This document shows positions 18,472-29,364 of a stretch of DNA of 57,340 nt, piece after piece. The stretch comes from Symbiodinium natans (taxonomy: Eukaryota; Sar; Dinophyceae; Suessiales; Symbiodiniaceae), in assembly GCA_905221605.1 (NCBI GenBank), contig CAJNDS010000862.1, forward strand, positions 1 to 57,340, written 5' to 3'. The first letter of the stretch is position 1; every line of letters starts with the position of its first letter. A model generated the notes under the pieces. The model was not told the origin of the DNA and did no database searches. It was given only the letters and a program-made list of their open reading frames with translations. The position numbers and the translations under genes are program-made.

Positions 18472-21400
18472 GATGCTGAAGTGCGGAAAATTGTGTTGGA
18501 CGCTGAGAGCCTTGGGCCGTTCGTTGGAAGCAAGGGAGTGAGGCTTAATTTCCTGACCAGGTTCTTGGGCTTCCTGCAACTCACAGTGCGGCACTCATTC
18601 ACGGTCGGAATGGATATGTGCTGCGCCCTTTGTTTGTTGTACGGCATTGCATTCACCTTACCTTGGCATTGCGTTCACTTTCCCTTGTCCTTGCTGTTTC
18701 AGGTTCCTGGACCCCTTGGCTACCCTGCAGAGCACGGCACTGAATCTTCACATGCCTGTTCAGAGATTGCAGAGCACGGCACTGAAGCTTCACATGCCTA
18801 TTCAGCGATTTGCTCAGTTATCTCTTCGTCTTGCTTGCTTAAGGTCATCGCAGCTCCACCACCCAGCCGCGCCCCATACTGCTGTGCCATGTAGTCTTCC
18901 AAGATGTACCTTTGGGTTCAGCAGTTCATGGTTTCCGGTTGTTCATTTTCTTGTGATGTTTGAGTGTTTGGGCCCTGGGGTCATTAGGGTCATGTGCTGC
19001 TTCAGCCATTTCCCTTCAAGAAGAGCAGTCAGACATATATGTGTTGAGTGCAATTGTGTCATGTGCTAGTTCAGCCAGTCTCAATATATACAGTCAGACA
19101 TGCAGGACTTTGCGTGGATATTTGTTGCTCCAAGGGGAGTATATGTGTTGAGTGCAATTGTGTCATGTGCTAGTTCAGCCAGTCTCAATATATACAGTCA
19201 GACATTCAGGACTTTGTGTGGATATTTGTTGCTGAGAAGGGGAGCATAGTTGCCATGGATGCAGCTTTCAAGACTTTCATTTTTGATGAGATCAACCGGG
19301 TGCAGAATGACATTTGGTGGCACAGGCTGTAAGTGATATAAGGATTGCAAGGAATCATGCTTAGCTGAGGAACTCTTCGAGCAGAGGGCTTCCTTGCGGG
19401 ATTACATCGAGCAGCTGCCCTGTCCAGCTGACCCAGTGGCAGAGATCGAGAGGATGACAGAAGCAGTGCTGGGACTTGTTCGAACAGATGCAGCATTGCT
19501 GCTGTCAGCGGTTGGCACGACACTGAACAACAATTCATGCAGACATGTCTGCTAGTTGCCTGAAACGATTGTCTTATCATGTCAGCTTTGTTTTGCCGAT
19601 GTAAGGACAACAACAGTGCTGAACTGGCGCTTGGACAAAGCGTCTTGCTGGTCAGGTGAACCAGAGGCATGGAAGATCTGCGGCATCGATTCTTGTCTCA
19701 GACAGTCTAGTGAGGAGCAGAGGCATGGTTACATATACATTGTTCTTTCATGTTTGCTGAGGCAAGGTCGATGGCAACTTCTGGATGGATGCAAGGGGAG
19801 ATGTTGTCCGTGCGGGAACAGCCGGCCTGCATGAGTGCCAAGCGGCTTCTCTTTGCTGACGGAGTCAAGAGAGGACTGGCAGCCGCCTGGCTGTACCTCG
19901 GCTGTATATATGTTGTTCATTGCGTGGGTATGATTCCAACATGGCCTGTGCGTGCGGTCATGCTGTCCAGCCGAACACACAGAGGGTATGAGGCTAACAT
20001 GCCCTGTGCGCGCGGGCACTAAGAGTGCCCAGTCTCGTGGGCCATGTTGGCCGAAGCTCCAATCGGCGAAGTCCCATGAAACAGCTTCGGCCAAAAGTGC
20101 CCTGTGCGTGCGGGCACTCAGAGTGCCCAGTCTCACGGGGCATGTTAGCCTCATACCCTGCACACGCACGGCCAGAGTTCATGACCTTTGTGCATGTAAC
20201 ATGCAGGGTGCCCTGTGCGTGCGGGCACTGAGAGTGCCCGAACATCCGGGGCCCCAACACGCAGGGTGCCCTGTGCGTGCGGGCACTGAGAGTGCCCGAA
20301 CATCTGGGGCCCCAACATGCAGGGTGCCCTGTGCGTGCGGGCACTGAGAGTGCCCGAACATCTGGGGCCCCAACATGCAGGGTGCCCTGTGCGTGCGGGC
20401 ACTGAGAGTGCCCGAACATCTGGGGCCCCAACATGCAGGGTGCCCTGTGCGTGCGGGCACTGAGAGTGCCCGAACATCTGGGGCCCCAACATGGAGGGTG
20501 CCCTGCACGCACGGTCAAGGAAATCTTGGGCGCACGGTCAAGGAAATCTTGGGCGCACGGTCACATTGCCATGGCACACACACGATGAATCCCACCCTGT
20601 GTGCACCAGAGTCTTCACATCCAAGGTGGCACTTGCTTGGAAAGATGGCGGCTCAGTGTATCCCGGGCTACAAGTCGGAGTCTGCAAAGCAGCTGATTCT
20701 GCTTCTCTTGGCACTGCCGACAAGCTACTAGTTTCAGAGAGGCATGCAGCAAGCAGTGAAGCAATGGTATGTTGTCATCCAGGATGATCATGCAGCCCTT
20801 GTGATTCCAGGTTGGGATGTGGCAGAGGGCACTCATGAAGAGCTTCTCATCAGCTGTGCCTACCGGCAGAACACCCGTGGAGTCATGGTGCAGCCATTGA
20901 CTGTGCTACAGTGGGTGAGCCTGACTCTGCTCACGCTCCACCCTGTGACTTTGCATAACTGAGTTACTGTTTCAGACCAAGGCATGTCCGAGTTCACACC
21001 TCATTCCTTTGCTCTCGCAGGCTGGTGTCGTTGAGGCAGATCTCTTTGAGTCGGACTTCGCAGACCGGAAGCCGTGGCTGGACTCTTTCAACAGAATCCT
21101 GGCCGGCTACAACGACAAGGTCGAGAATGAAGGAATCGAGGTCTTGCCGGCAAAGAAAAAACGAAAAAGAGCTGGAAGAGCCCCTGCCCAGTCAGCTGAT
21201 GGCCAGACAGAAGGAACAGGTGACCAGGAGTCAGTGAAGTTGGGCACCTTGCGGCAGCAGGCCATCAAGAACATCCTCATGGGCTGGACAAAGAGGGCCT
21301 GGCTGCTTGCAAGCAGCCACATGTCATGGGCACAGGGCGCAACAAGTTCTGCCCTCAGCGACGCTGTGCTGACCTGGAAGTTCCTGTACACTGGCTCGGA

Positions 21401-24400
21401 TACACCTCCAAGCTGGCGCCCGACTGACTGCCAGTCACTGGCTGCTCAACAGGCAAGGCCATGTAGAAATTCAAGTAATTGAAGCAGCTTTCCCTGCTAG
21501 CAGGCATTGGAGCTTGCAATGCGGATGGTGCCAACTGGCAGTGCCTTCTGTGCCACCGACTTCCTCAGTCCACTGGCCAAAGGGGAGTTTGAGCTCTTGA
21601 TCGAGAAGATCATTACGACCTTTGAGAAGGACACTGCCAGCCTCGGTGCGACCCAGTCCCGCGCTGTGTGTCTCGAATTTGAAGAACATCATGTCTTGGC
21701 AAGTGCACGTGCTGTATGTCCTGTCTTGCTCGGTGACTGGTTTCCTGTATGTCCTGTCTTGCTCAGGCATCGGGCCGACAAAGAGAAGCTTGAAGTTTTC
21801 CGCCTGGTGGTTTGCCTGTGGTCTCGCAGCATGGAAGAGGTCTTGACAAAGGAGCCGGTGAACCCTAAGCCCGAAACCGACAAACCCTAATCTTCAAGAA
21901 CCCCCTAAACCCCAGCCTCATTTTGTCGAAAGGACCTGGCTGCAGAGGACTTCCATGAAGTCAAGCAAGCCGTTGTGAACGGCCAGGCCTTGGACAGCGC
22001 TGCTTCTTGTCTAACGTTTTGACTTTGGTTGGTAGTTTGAGAGTTGTCGGGCTTGTTGGACGTACTGCAAGAGCTCTGTAGTGATAGGTCAGGTTTCGAT
22101 TGTTCGTTTAAGGGTTCACTTGTGCTCATGATGCTAATACTCAGCAATCCACGACCTAGACCGAGGTCAAGAACATGGCCAGTTCCTTCCCGCCTATCTT
22201 TCACCGGGCCATGATCCCCGACCTCAGGGCCCCGGAGGAGTTGAGACAAGGCGATGCCGATGCCGAGGAAGCTGCAGAGGATGCTGAAAACCAGGTCTGG
22301 CAGGCCAAGGTCACAGCACTCCGAGCCCAGCTGGAGGCAGACCAGAAAGCTGTGAAGAGCATGGCTGCCGGCCACAAGGTCTTGCGTGACCAGTCCCTTG
22401 GCTTAATAGTTTCTTATCCAGCCCAGCAGCCAGGCCGATCAAGGCAGCCTTGCTTGTGACTGCCAGGCTGGACTGGATGCGGCACCAACGCCGGAGCTTG
22501 GAGATCGAGCGTGCGACAACCCTGGTTGGCCTGTACACCGGCTGGTTCCATCCGGTGCTTAATTGCCGAAATTTGAGCGAAGCTGCGGCCTGCTACCAGG
22601 AAAAGGACTTTGCTACTTGACCAGCATAGAAGCATGTTTGACAGCTTTCCAGATTCCAGACCCAGCAATATGAGACTCAACATTTTGAGACTCAGGAGAT
22701 GAAGGTGCCGCTGTGTCCGCCTCCAGCCACCGGGGCTGCGTTTATCTCAGAGGAGGCCAAGTTCAACCAGCTCACAGTGGTGCGGATTGACTTGAATGTC
22801 CCAGGGGCTTCTTGCTTGAAATATATTCTACCTGAGCAGAGCTTTCTTTTGAGTGGGCCATGCCATGTTGTGGTTGCAGACCAGAGGCCCGCAATGCCTT
22901 GATGCTGGACAAGCTCTTGTGCTGCAATCGGACTGGGCACTGACTCTTCATCCTTTCGAAAGCTATTATGTGAGTGCAAACAAGGTACCCGAGCCTTGCT
23001 GCCAGTGTGGCCAAGATCCGTGGAGCCGACAAAGTCCTCATCCTGGTGACCACACCGACCAGGTGCCTAGGGTGTGTTGTGAAGTGTATTTCGTGAAGTG
23101 TATTGTGGTTGTGTGACGAGGTCGAAGGAGGACAGCAACCAGGATCCCATTGAGGACGAGTGGGCCCTGGTCCAAAAGATGAAGAAGGAGAACTTTGTCA
23201 GCCTCACTGCCACCCAGGAGCCACATGACAGCTTCCTCTTAAGTTCAGTGTTCTGTCTTTATGTGTTCTTGTGAAGTTTCTCACAATTGGTCAGGAGTTG
23301 ACAATTGAGGGGCACGACATCACCTCGTCGGACCCGTTTGTGCAGTACCGGATCTTCTTTTATGCCCCGTCGATCAAGAAGGCCTTGGAAACCAATATGT
23401 GGGGCAAGAGCTTGCTTGCAACTTGACTGCAGAATCCTGGCTTCTTGGGCATTGCTTGCTGTGCAGATAGTGACATTTATGACACATTGAGACCGTTGAG
23501 AGACAGCCTTACAACTTCCGAGGTGAGAACCTGCAAAGTGCCCGTTGCTGCTTTGCCCTCCCCGGGTGACATGGTGCACGTGATCAGTGCATCATCGAAC
23601 TCGGAGACCGAAGTCTCCAGGCGTTCGGTCAAAAACTGTTGTTGGTTTGTGCCAAAAAACACACTTGTCACAGGTTCAGAAGCCTCGCCGTTGTCCGAGC
23701 CTCCCAACGTGGACCTGCTGTCTACGAAGCCCTGCTGGTGCAGTTGCTGGCCTCGTCGGCTGGCACCCAAAGCCAGGGCAACCAGAAGCCCGCCGGTTTC
23801 CTGAAGAAGGAAGACCTGGTGGACGTCCTGGATTGCCACCCGTTCGCAGGGGACATGGCATTGGGTGCCAGCCGACTGAGAATGGCTGGCAACCTCCCAT
23901 GCCGTTTGCGCGTGTGGAACCTGGAGTTCACAGGGAGCCACTTGGAAAGCACTTGGAAGTAATGTTTTTTTTTGCAAACCAGAGTTCCCAAGAAACAGCA
24001 TAGAAGCTCATGTTTGCCAGGGTTTCCAAGTTTCAGTACAGGCCAGGGCACAGCCTTCGCCATGAAAAGGTTGGCGCAAATGGTTGCGTCCAAATGGCTG
24101 AGCAAGCAGCTGCAGCTGTTCGAGCGCCAGGAATCCAGCAATGTCTTGAAGCCCGTGCTGCCGAGGATGGATGAGACCCTGACTCAAGCAGAGGAGCTGG
24201 AGCTAAAAAAGTATCCGGGAGTCCACGAGGCCTACCAGGGCTTGGGCAAGCTGAGTTTGCGAGTCCTGGCTGCTTGCTGCAGATTATGAGTGTATAGAGA
24301 CAGAACAGAGAGAAACCAGCTTCAGAGGAAGGGAGACATAGCTGAGGTTCTGCGCGGCCATGTGACAATGCTGGACCCGGTGAAGGTCGCTGAGTTCCAA

Positions 24401-24452
24401 ACTGGTCCTCCGAGTGTGCGGGCTGCAACTGTGCTGCAGCTGAGCCATTAAT
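18472..24452 (+). CDS. Large multi-exon gene of unknown function
   Basis: By frame continuity I see exons near 18472-18560, 18703-18850, 19206-19330, 19368-19550, 19748-19890, 20735-20912, 21021-21450, 21506-21710, 21760-21860, 21930-22010, 22160-22400, 22430-22560, 22640-22800, 22880-22930, 22994-23060, 23115-23240, 23290-23425, 23465-23520, 23672-23960, 24030-24290 and 24297-24452. The first two join in frame (LNFLTR to FLDPLATLQS) and carry a repeated unit (LQSTALNLHMPVQR, LQSTALKLHMPIQR). The protein looks mostly helical and charged, with coding-like pieces such as KPWLDSFNRILAGYNDKVEN, KAALLVTARLDWMRHQRRS and SSDPFVQYRIFFYAPSIKKA. A basic stretch (AKKKRKRAGRAP) could be a nuclear signal. 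It closes at TAA 24450-24452 unless spliced into the next exons. No family is recognised. One intron holds a 58-bp tandem array. Confidence 0.5.
19036..19243 (+). repeat. 104-bp tandem duplication across an intron-exon border
   Basis: GTGTTGAGTGCAATTGTGTC at 19041 recurs at 19145, and both copies run on through TATATACAGTCAGACAT(G/T)CAGGACTTTG into GTGGATATTTGTTGCT. Only the second copy continues into the long open exon (GAGAAGGGGAGCATAG). The first copy is therefore a decoy or alternative exon start. Confidence 0.85.
20198..20505 (+). repeat. 58-bp tandem array with internal hairpin
   Basis: Five units begin GCCCTGTGCGTGCGGGCACT at 20210, 20268, 20326, 20384 and 20442. Each contains GGGCACTGAGAGTGCCC, a 7-bp inverted repeat around GAG, and GGGGCCCC. 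Units differ at only one or two bases. Looser copies of the hairpin lie at about 20010-20035 and 20110-20135, so the array grew from a dispersed element. It sits inside an intron of the large gene. Open frames crossing it in several phases arise because 58 is not a multiple of three. Confidence 0.92.
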
Positions 24453-24461
24453 CCACAGATA

Positions 24462-24486
24462 TCTATATATATATATATATATATAC
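24462..24486 (+). repeat. (AT)n microsatellite
   Basis: An uninterrupted AT run of about 20 bp lies just after the TAA that closes the preceding exon. It may mark the gene end or an intron. Confidence 0.9.
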
Positions 24487-24545
24487 ATACTTATTGCTCC
24501 TCCCTTTCCCTAATCCTGAGACCTCATCCTGAGGCGATCAAAGCC

Positions 24546-25557
24546 ATGGAGGAGGAGCACTTGGAGCACTGGTCCGAGGCATTGAGTTGCTTCCAGAGCG
24601 GCACCACCGTCCAGAACGACACCAGCACGGAGGATCCCAGGCCGGTTGTTCCAGGGGAAGATGAGCAAGGAGAAGCAGGGGCAGGAGAGGGCAAGATCCA
24701 GGTACTGTCTGACCCAGCCGCCATTGAGAGCCCTGACCTCGACTGCAAGAGTTTCGACAACTCGAAGGTCCTCATCATCAAGAAGAACGGTGAGTACTTC
24801 TTGAAGGCCACTGCAGACCTCAGCCTCCCGCGCGGCTTTAGAATCGCAGGCTGCGGTGGTGGGAAGCTGACTCAGCAGCAAGGAGCCCACTCCGTCGGCT
24901 TTGAACTTGACCAGGGTGACAAGACCTGGGTTGAGGTGGCAATCGGCCAAAGCTCGGACGATGCCGAAGTTGAAGGCGTCGTCAAGAAGGGCTCGATTGA
25001 GCACAGGGCGACCTTGTACCAGGTCCTCAAGGAGTTCCTGACCTAGAGTTGGACACTCACCCTAAACCCTAAACCCGAGCCCCTACACCCTAAACCCTAA
25101 ACCTTAAATTGAGCCCAGGCTGCACAAGACCACCGCCAGCAAGGAGATCCTTTGCACCGGCTGGAAGTTCACCACAAAGCCAGCCGGCGCTGGCTCTCAC
25201 GGCTGGAATGTGGAGAAGACGGAGAATTGGTTCTACGCCTTGAGGGACAAGGATGAGAAGAAGACCACTCCTGGAAATGTTGTTTCTTTTGCTGCGTTAG
25301 CCGTTCAATTCTGCAAGTTCCTACTCCATTCTGCCTTTCTTGCTGTCTTGCTGCATGTTTTGTTCTCCTGCTTCTTACCGGCTCAGGCAAGAGAGATGAT
25401 CCTTGCGGATGTGAAGTTCTCCCCCTCCATTGTCTGGAGCTGGAAGTTTGCCTTCGACCCGGTGCACGCAAAGTTGACAGCAAAGAAGCCGACTTTGGTT
25501 TTGAATGAGGCACTGCGTTTGAAGAGCGGCCAGTATGTCAAGCTCGGCCAAGCTTGA
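24546..25557 (+). CDS. Unknown protein, three exons, possibly 3' part of the preceding gene
   Basis: Exon one (24546 to about 25040) starts MEEEHLEHWSEALSCFQSG. After a disordered acidic stretch it contains NSKVLIIKKNGEYFLKATAD, GFRIAGCGGGKL and ELDQGDKTWVEVAIGQ. Exon two (about 25117-25278) reads TASKEILCTGWKFTTKPAG and NVEKTENWFYALRDKDEKK. Exon three (25386-25557) reads MILADVKFSPSIVWSWKFAF and ends YVKLGQA. The repeated KF(T/S)..P, W.F and charged strands suggest a beta-rich domain. The intron between one and two has CCCTAAA units. No family is recognised. It follows the previous gene by under 100 bp on the same strand. Confidence 0.5.
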
Positions 25558-26605
25558 GCTTAAAGCAGCAGCACAGTTCAACCCAGGAAAGAGCTTAAAG
25601 CTCGTGCCTCTGGAGGTCCGAGGAAACGGCACAGGGTCAAGTCTTCAATTTTGGATGTCTGCGTAGTTAGTTCGGAGCCTGGGCTGCCTCACTGATCCTA
25701 CACGGGGTGGTGGTCTTTATGCATGGTTCTTGTTTCATTAGGCAAATATTCGGGGTCCTGTACATTTAGGGGCTGTGTTAAAGCATGAGGGTAACAGAGA
25801 AAGAGGCCACCACCAGCCTTTCTAAGGTTTAACCTGACAGCATCAGCAAAGTTCAAACCAGGAAAGAGTCTTAAGCTACTGCAGATCAAGGTTGGAAATC
25901 CGAGCGTGCGCAGGCTCAAATGTTTAGTGTGTGCGAAGTCAGTTCGGATCCTGGACAGCTTCACTGAGCCTTGGACCCTCTCACTGGTTCAGTCTTGAAG
26001 CCTGGCCTGAGAAGTAAGATTAGGGTCTTGTTCCGAAAGGAGCTGCCCTGACACTAGGGGGCCGAGGAAACGGCGCAGGATCCTCAATGACTGTTTCCCT
26101 GCAAGTTTGCCTGATCCTGGGGCCCTCTGGTGGGTTCAAGCTTTGAACAGCAGCACAGTTCAACCCAGGAAAGTTTCTGACTCTTGGGTCCGAGGAAACG
26201 GCGCAGGGTCACCTTGTCAACTCGGCTCCACTGTTGTGAGCAAAACTAGCCAGGGCAGTGCATGTGCTTGGCAACACAGAGCCGCTTTAAGGGTTCAGGG
26301 TTGAAGTGTTTTGAGAATCCTCCAGGTACAGATTTGGAGCTGAAGTGAAGCACCAGTCGGAGCCCGAGCTTGCCTTCGGTTATACATCTTTGGCGCAACG
26401 TTGTTGCAGAGCAGTCTTTAATTTTGGCTGAAGCATGCAGCGAGCAGTGCAGGACTAGGCACAGAAGCAGAGCAGGACTGGGCACAGAAGCAAGACAAGA
26501 AAAGCCATGCAGACCATTGGAGTTCATGAAGAGCTTACTCAGTGCAATGCCGGGTTCAGAACCTCATCCTGCACAGATTGTGGCATTGCTTTGCAATGTC
26601 GATGA
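25558..26605 (+). repeat. Spacer with three copies of a ~60-bp element
   Basis: CAGCA(G)CACAGTTCAACCCAGGAAAG occurs at about 25567 and 26148, with a looser copy at 25840. GTCCGAGGAAACGGC(A/G)CAGGGTCA occurs at 25616 and 26196, with a variant at 26062. The stretch between two coding regions is otherwise featureless. The frame 26246-26609 is not supported. Confidence 0.6.
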
Positions 26606-28788
26606 GTGATGAGTCGACGTCAGAACCTTCTGGAGAACCTCCCCAGCCGAAGTCGACTGAGACAGGACTTTGCCATAGCTATGTTATTCATATTTGTGTT
26701 CCTGACAATAAAGTCAATAAAGCAAGGACATTCTGAAGAAGAATCTCAAGAGACATCAGAAGCTCCGGCCAGTCCGGAAACTCGTCGCATACAGCAAGCA
26801 GAAAAGGACTGGGCGCAGAAGCAAGGCAAGAAGAAGCGAAAAGCAAACCATGCAGACCAAGTCAGCTCGGACCATGAAGATGATGCTCAGCAGAATCCCG
26901 GGTTGAGAAGCTCATCTTGCACCGATTTTGCAAGCTACCTCCTGAACAATGTGCTTTCCAGTGCAGAGCTGAAAAAAATCACAGCGAATGAAGTGAAGTT
27001 TGCAGAATTCTGTGCCGGCATGGGCACCGGTTCGCAGTCGCTGGCTCCTTGTCTGGGATAGTGCACTGACTCATGTTGTTTGCCTGCAGCAGTAGCTGGA
27101 TATGCCAGTTTTGCCTGAGGCGATGTGGCAAAGAGTCTTGCGGCAAGACCATGACATATCACTGGAGGTTACACCATGTTTTTACACTGAACATGTCAAG
27201 TGGAAGCGAGAGGTGTTGCAAAAGATGCTGGCAGCTCAGGGGCACAATTTGGGTAAAGTGCCTGTGTATGGACCCACCTCAGAACTGGGATCGGTGCCGG
27301 CAGCAGCCCTGCCATCACTATCCCTGGCTATCATTGGTGTGGAATGTGACGATGTGTCGAACCAGACCAGAACCCCGAAGAGCATTGTGGATGCTAGCGG
27401 ACACAGTGGGAGCAGTTTCCTTGAGTTCCACAACTTCATCAAGGGCCTGGAGTGGTCGAAGAAGCCGGTGGCCATCATGTGGGAGTGCGTCAAAAATTTG
27501 GATGCTCACAGGCAAAGCTTGGATGAAAAAGGTACATCTGTGATAGATGACCTGATGCGAAAGCAAGGCTACGTTTCATGCTTCCAGGCAACTTTGCTGC
27601 TTTGGGATTCGGGGTTGTTTGGTTGTGAGACGCATTCAGGATTGATGGAAGCGGTTCAGATCGATTCCACACAATTGCTGAAGGTTGTGAACACCTACAA
27701 CTTCGCCCTGCCGCAGAGCAGAAACAGAATCTATGGAATAAGCCTGAAAGTTCAACCAGGTCTTGTGCCTTTGGCTGCAGCTTACAGAAATTGAGGCCCT
27801 CTTTTTGTGCAGTGAAGTTCAAATGAAATCTTCGCGCCTGAGGGACTGGAGGCTGAAAAGGAAGCCAGCCACAAGGTCTTTTTGGCTTGGCAGCTGATGA
27901 GGCGATGCCAAGTGAAATGGCGGGAGCCTTTGGTTGCTTTGTGGCAGAGAAGCACAGATCAGCAAGCAGCCTGGCTACACCAGAGCAGAAGCCTGCCACT
28001 AGCACATGTCTCAATCTGGACTCACCACAGCCAAGGAGCCTGCGAAGCGAAAGGCTGCTGCAGGCAGAGCAGCGTCCTGCCAGAAGTGGCCGAAGGATCA
28101 TGCCGAGTACAAGAAGAAGAATGACATCTCGGAGGTCGATTTGCAGGTTCCACAGGTAAGATGGGTCCTTGAATGTTCTGGCCTCAGCACTGTCCGCTGC
28201 GCTGGGTTCTTCAGTTTGACCACAATTTGTGGAAGCATTGCTCCAGTGCAAGGCCTGCAGAAATTGGACCTGCCAAAGAGAGAGCTGGAAGCGACTTTGC
28301 TGTCTTTTGCCTGCTTGCGCAAGAGACTGGGGCGAGCAGCCGGGACTGCACAGCGGGTCAACCAACATGTTGGTTCTCACTCAGTCCATGTCTCATTCGA
28401 CCCCAGGACATCGACACCTCCAAGCTGTGTCCTGCTCTGCATTATCTGGCTTGGAACAGGCACAATGTTTATTTTTCAATTTCAATTTCGTGTGTGCTCC
28501 AGGCATGTCATCCCCTCTGGAGACTCTTTGACAAGACACAAGTGGAGGAGCTTTCATCCATGCCTACTTCCACAGAAGCGGTTTTTGTACTTGGACAAGG
28601 AAGGGGTGCATCTGAACAGATCGCCTACTTTTGTCATGAGCCTGCAAGGCTTGTCAGCCCTTGAGCTGAAAGCTGCGGGCCTGACAGACTTGAGCACTGC
28701 CCGAGCACAAGAGCTGGCAGGCAATGCCTTCACAATGAATGTCGCAGCCTGTATCCTGCTTTGCATTCTCATACATGTTCTGGACTAG
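26606..28788 (+). CDS. C5 cytosine DNA methyltransferase
   Basis: The enzyme family moves a methyl group from S-adenosylmethionine to C5 of cytosine. Motifs appear in order in several exons: motif I KFAEFCAGMGTGSQSLA (26994-27045), motif II CFYTEHVKWKREVL (about 27175), motif IV IIGVECDDVSNQTRTPKS (27330-27385) with the nucleophile Cys in Glu-Cys where most members have Pro-Cys, motif VI IMWECVKNL (27474-27500), motif VIII ALPQSRNRIYGIS (27705-27743), motif IX-like SPTFVMSLQGLSALELKAAG, and motif X AQELAGNAFTMNVAACIL (about 28708-28760). The stop is TAG at 28786-28788. The N-terminal exon is highly charged and basic (KQGKKKRKANHAD). Likely introns are 27058-27100, after 27743, 28155-28500 and smaller ones. 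A further exon reads AEYKKKNDISEVDLQVPQ (ends 28155). No premature stop is forced. Dinoflagellate retrotransposons are known to have captured such genes, but no reverse transcriptase is adjacent here. Confidence 0.75.
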
Positions 28789-28916
28789 TTGCACAGATAC
28801 CAGCTGCTCCGGGCAAAACCTGTTCTTGCCTCGTCCCTCTCCTTTTCTTAAAGAGTTGTATTGCCGGGTTGGGTTTTGAGCGGCAAGTCTTGAGTTGCTT
28901 GACGAAGCTGCTTCTG

Positions 28917-29330
28917 CCAAACCCTAGACCCTTAAACCCTTAGACCCTTAGACCCTTAGACCCTTCAACCCTTCAACCCTTCAGCCCTTCAGCCCTTCAG
29001 CTCTTCAACCCTTCAACCAGCAAACCCTTTAGCCCTTTTAACCCCCAGAACCCTTTAGCCCTTTAACCCCTAAACACTTTAACAAGTTAGCCCTGAAACC
29101 CTTCAACTCTTAAAACCTTTCAAGCTGTGCCGAACCCGCCATGGACTTTGCGCTGAAGTTCTCTGCATCCTTGCAGAGATGCCGTAAACTGGACAGAGGA
29201 TGTCTACACTGCAAGAATCGTCTCTTGCAGGGGAAAAACAGCTTTATTCCATTCTTTTCCGGATCGGTTTAGACATGTAAACTCTCAACCCCAAACCCTA
29301 AACCCATGTCCTCCTCCCCCCAGACCTCTG
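28917..29330 (+). repeat. Degenerate telomere-like tract and spacer
   Basis: CCCTTAGACCCTTAGACC, then CCCTTCAACCCTTCAACC and CCCTTCAGCCCTTCAG, then CCCTTTAGCCCTTTAACC run from 28917 to about 29110. The units are 9 bp and drift in blocks. The rest to 29330 has CCCTAAA units and no gene signal. A frame near 29140-29210 is too short to call. Confidence 0.7.
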
Positions 29331-29364
29331 GCCCACTGCAGTTTGGAAAGGTTGCTACCTGAAC

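Noticed and set aside
20151-20518. Open frames of 109-174 codons on the minus strand across the 58-bp array
   Set aside because: The unit is not a multiple of three and every frame stays open only because the repeat lacks stops; the array lies in an intron of a plus-strand gene.
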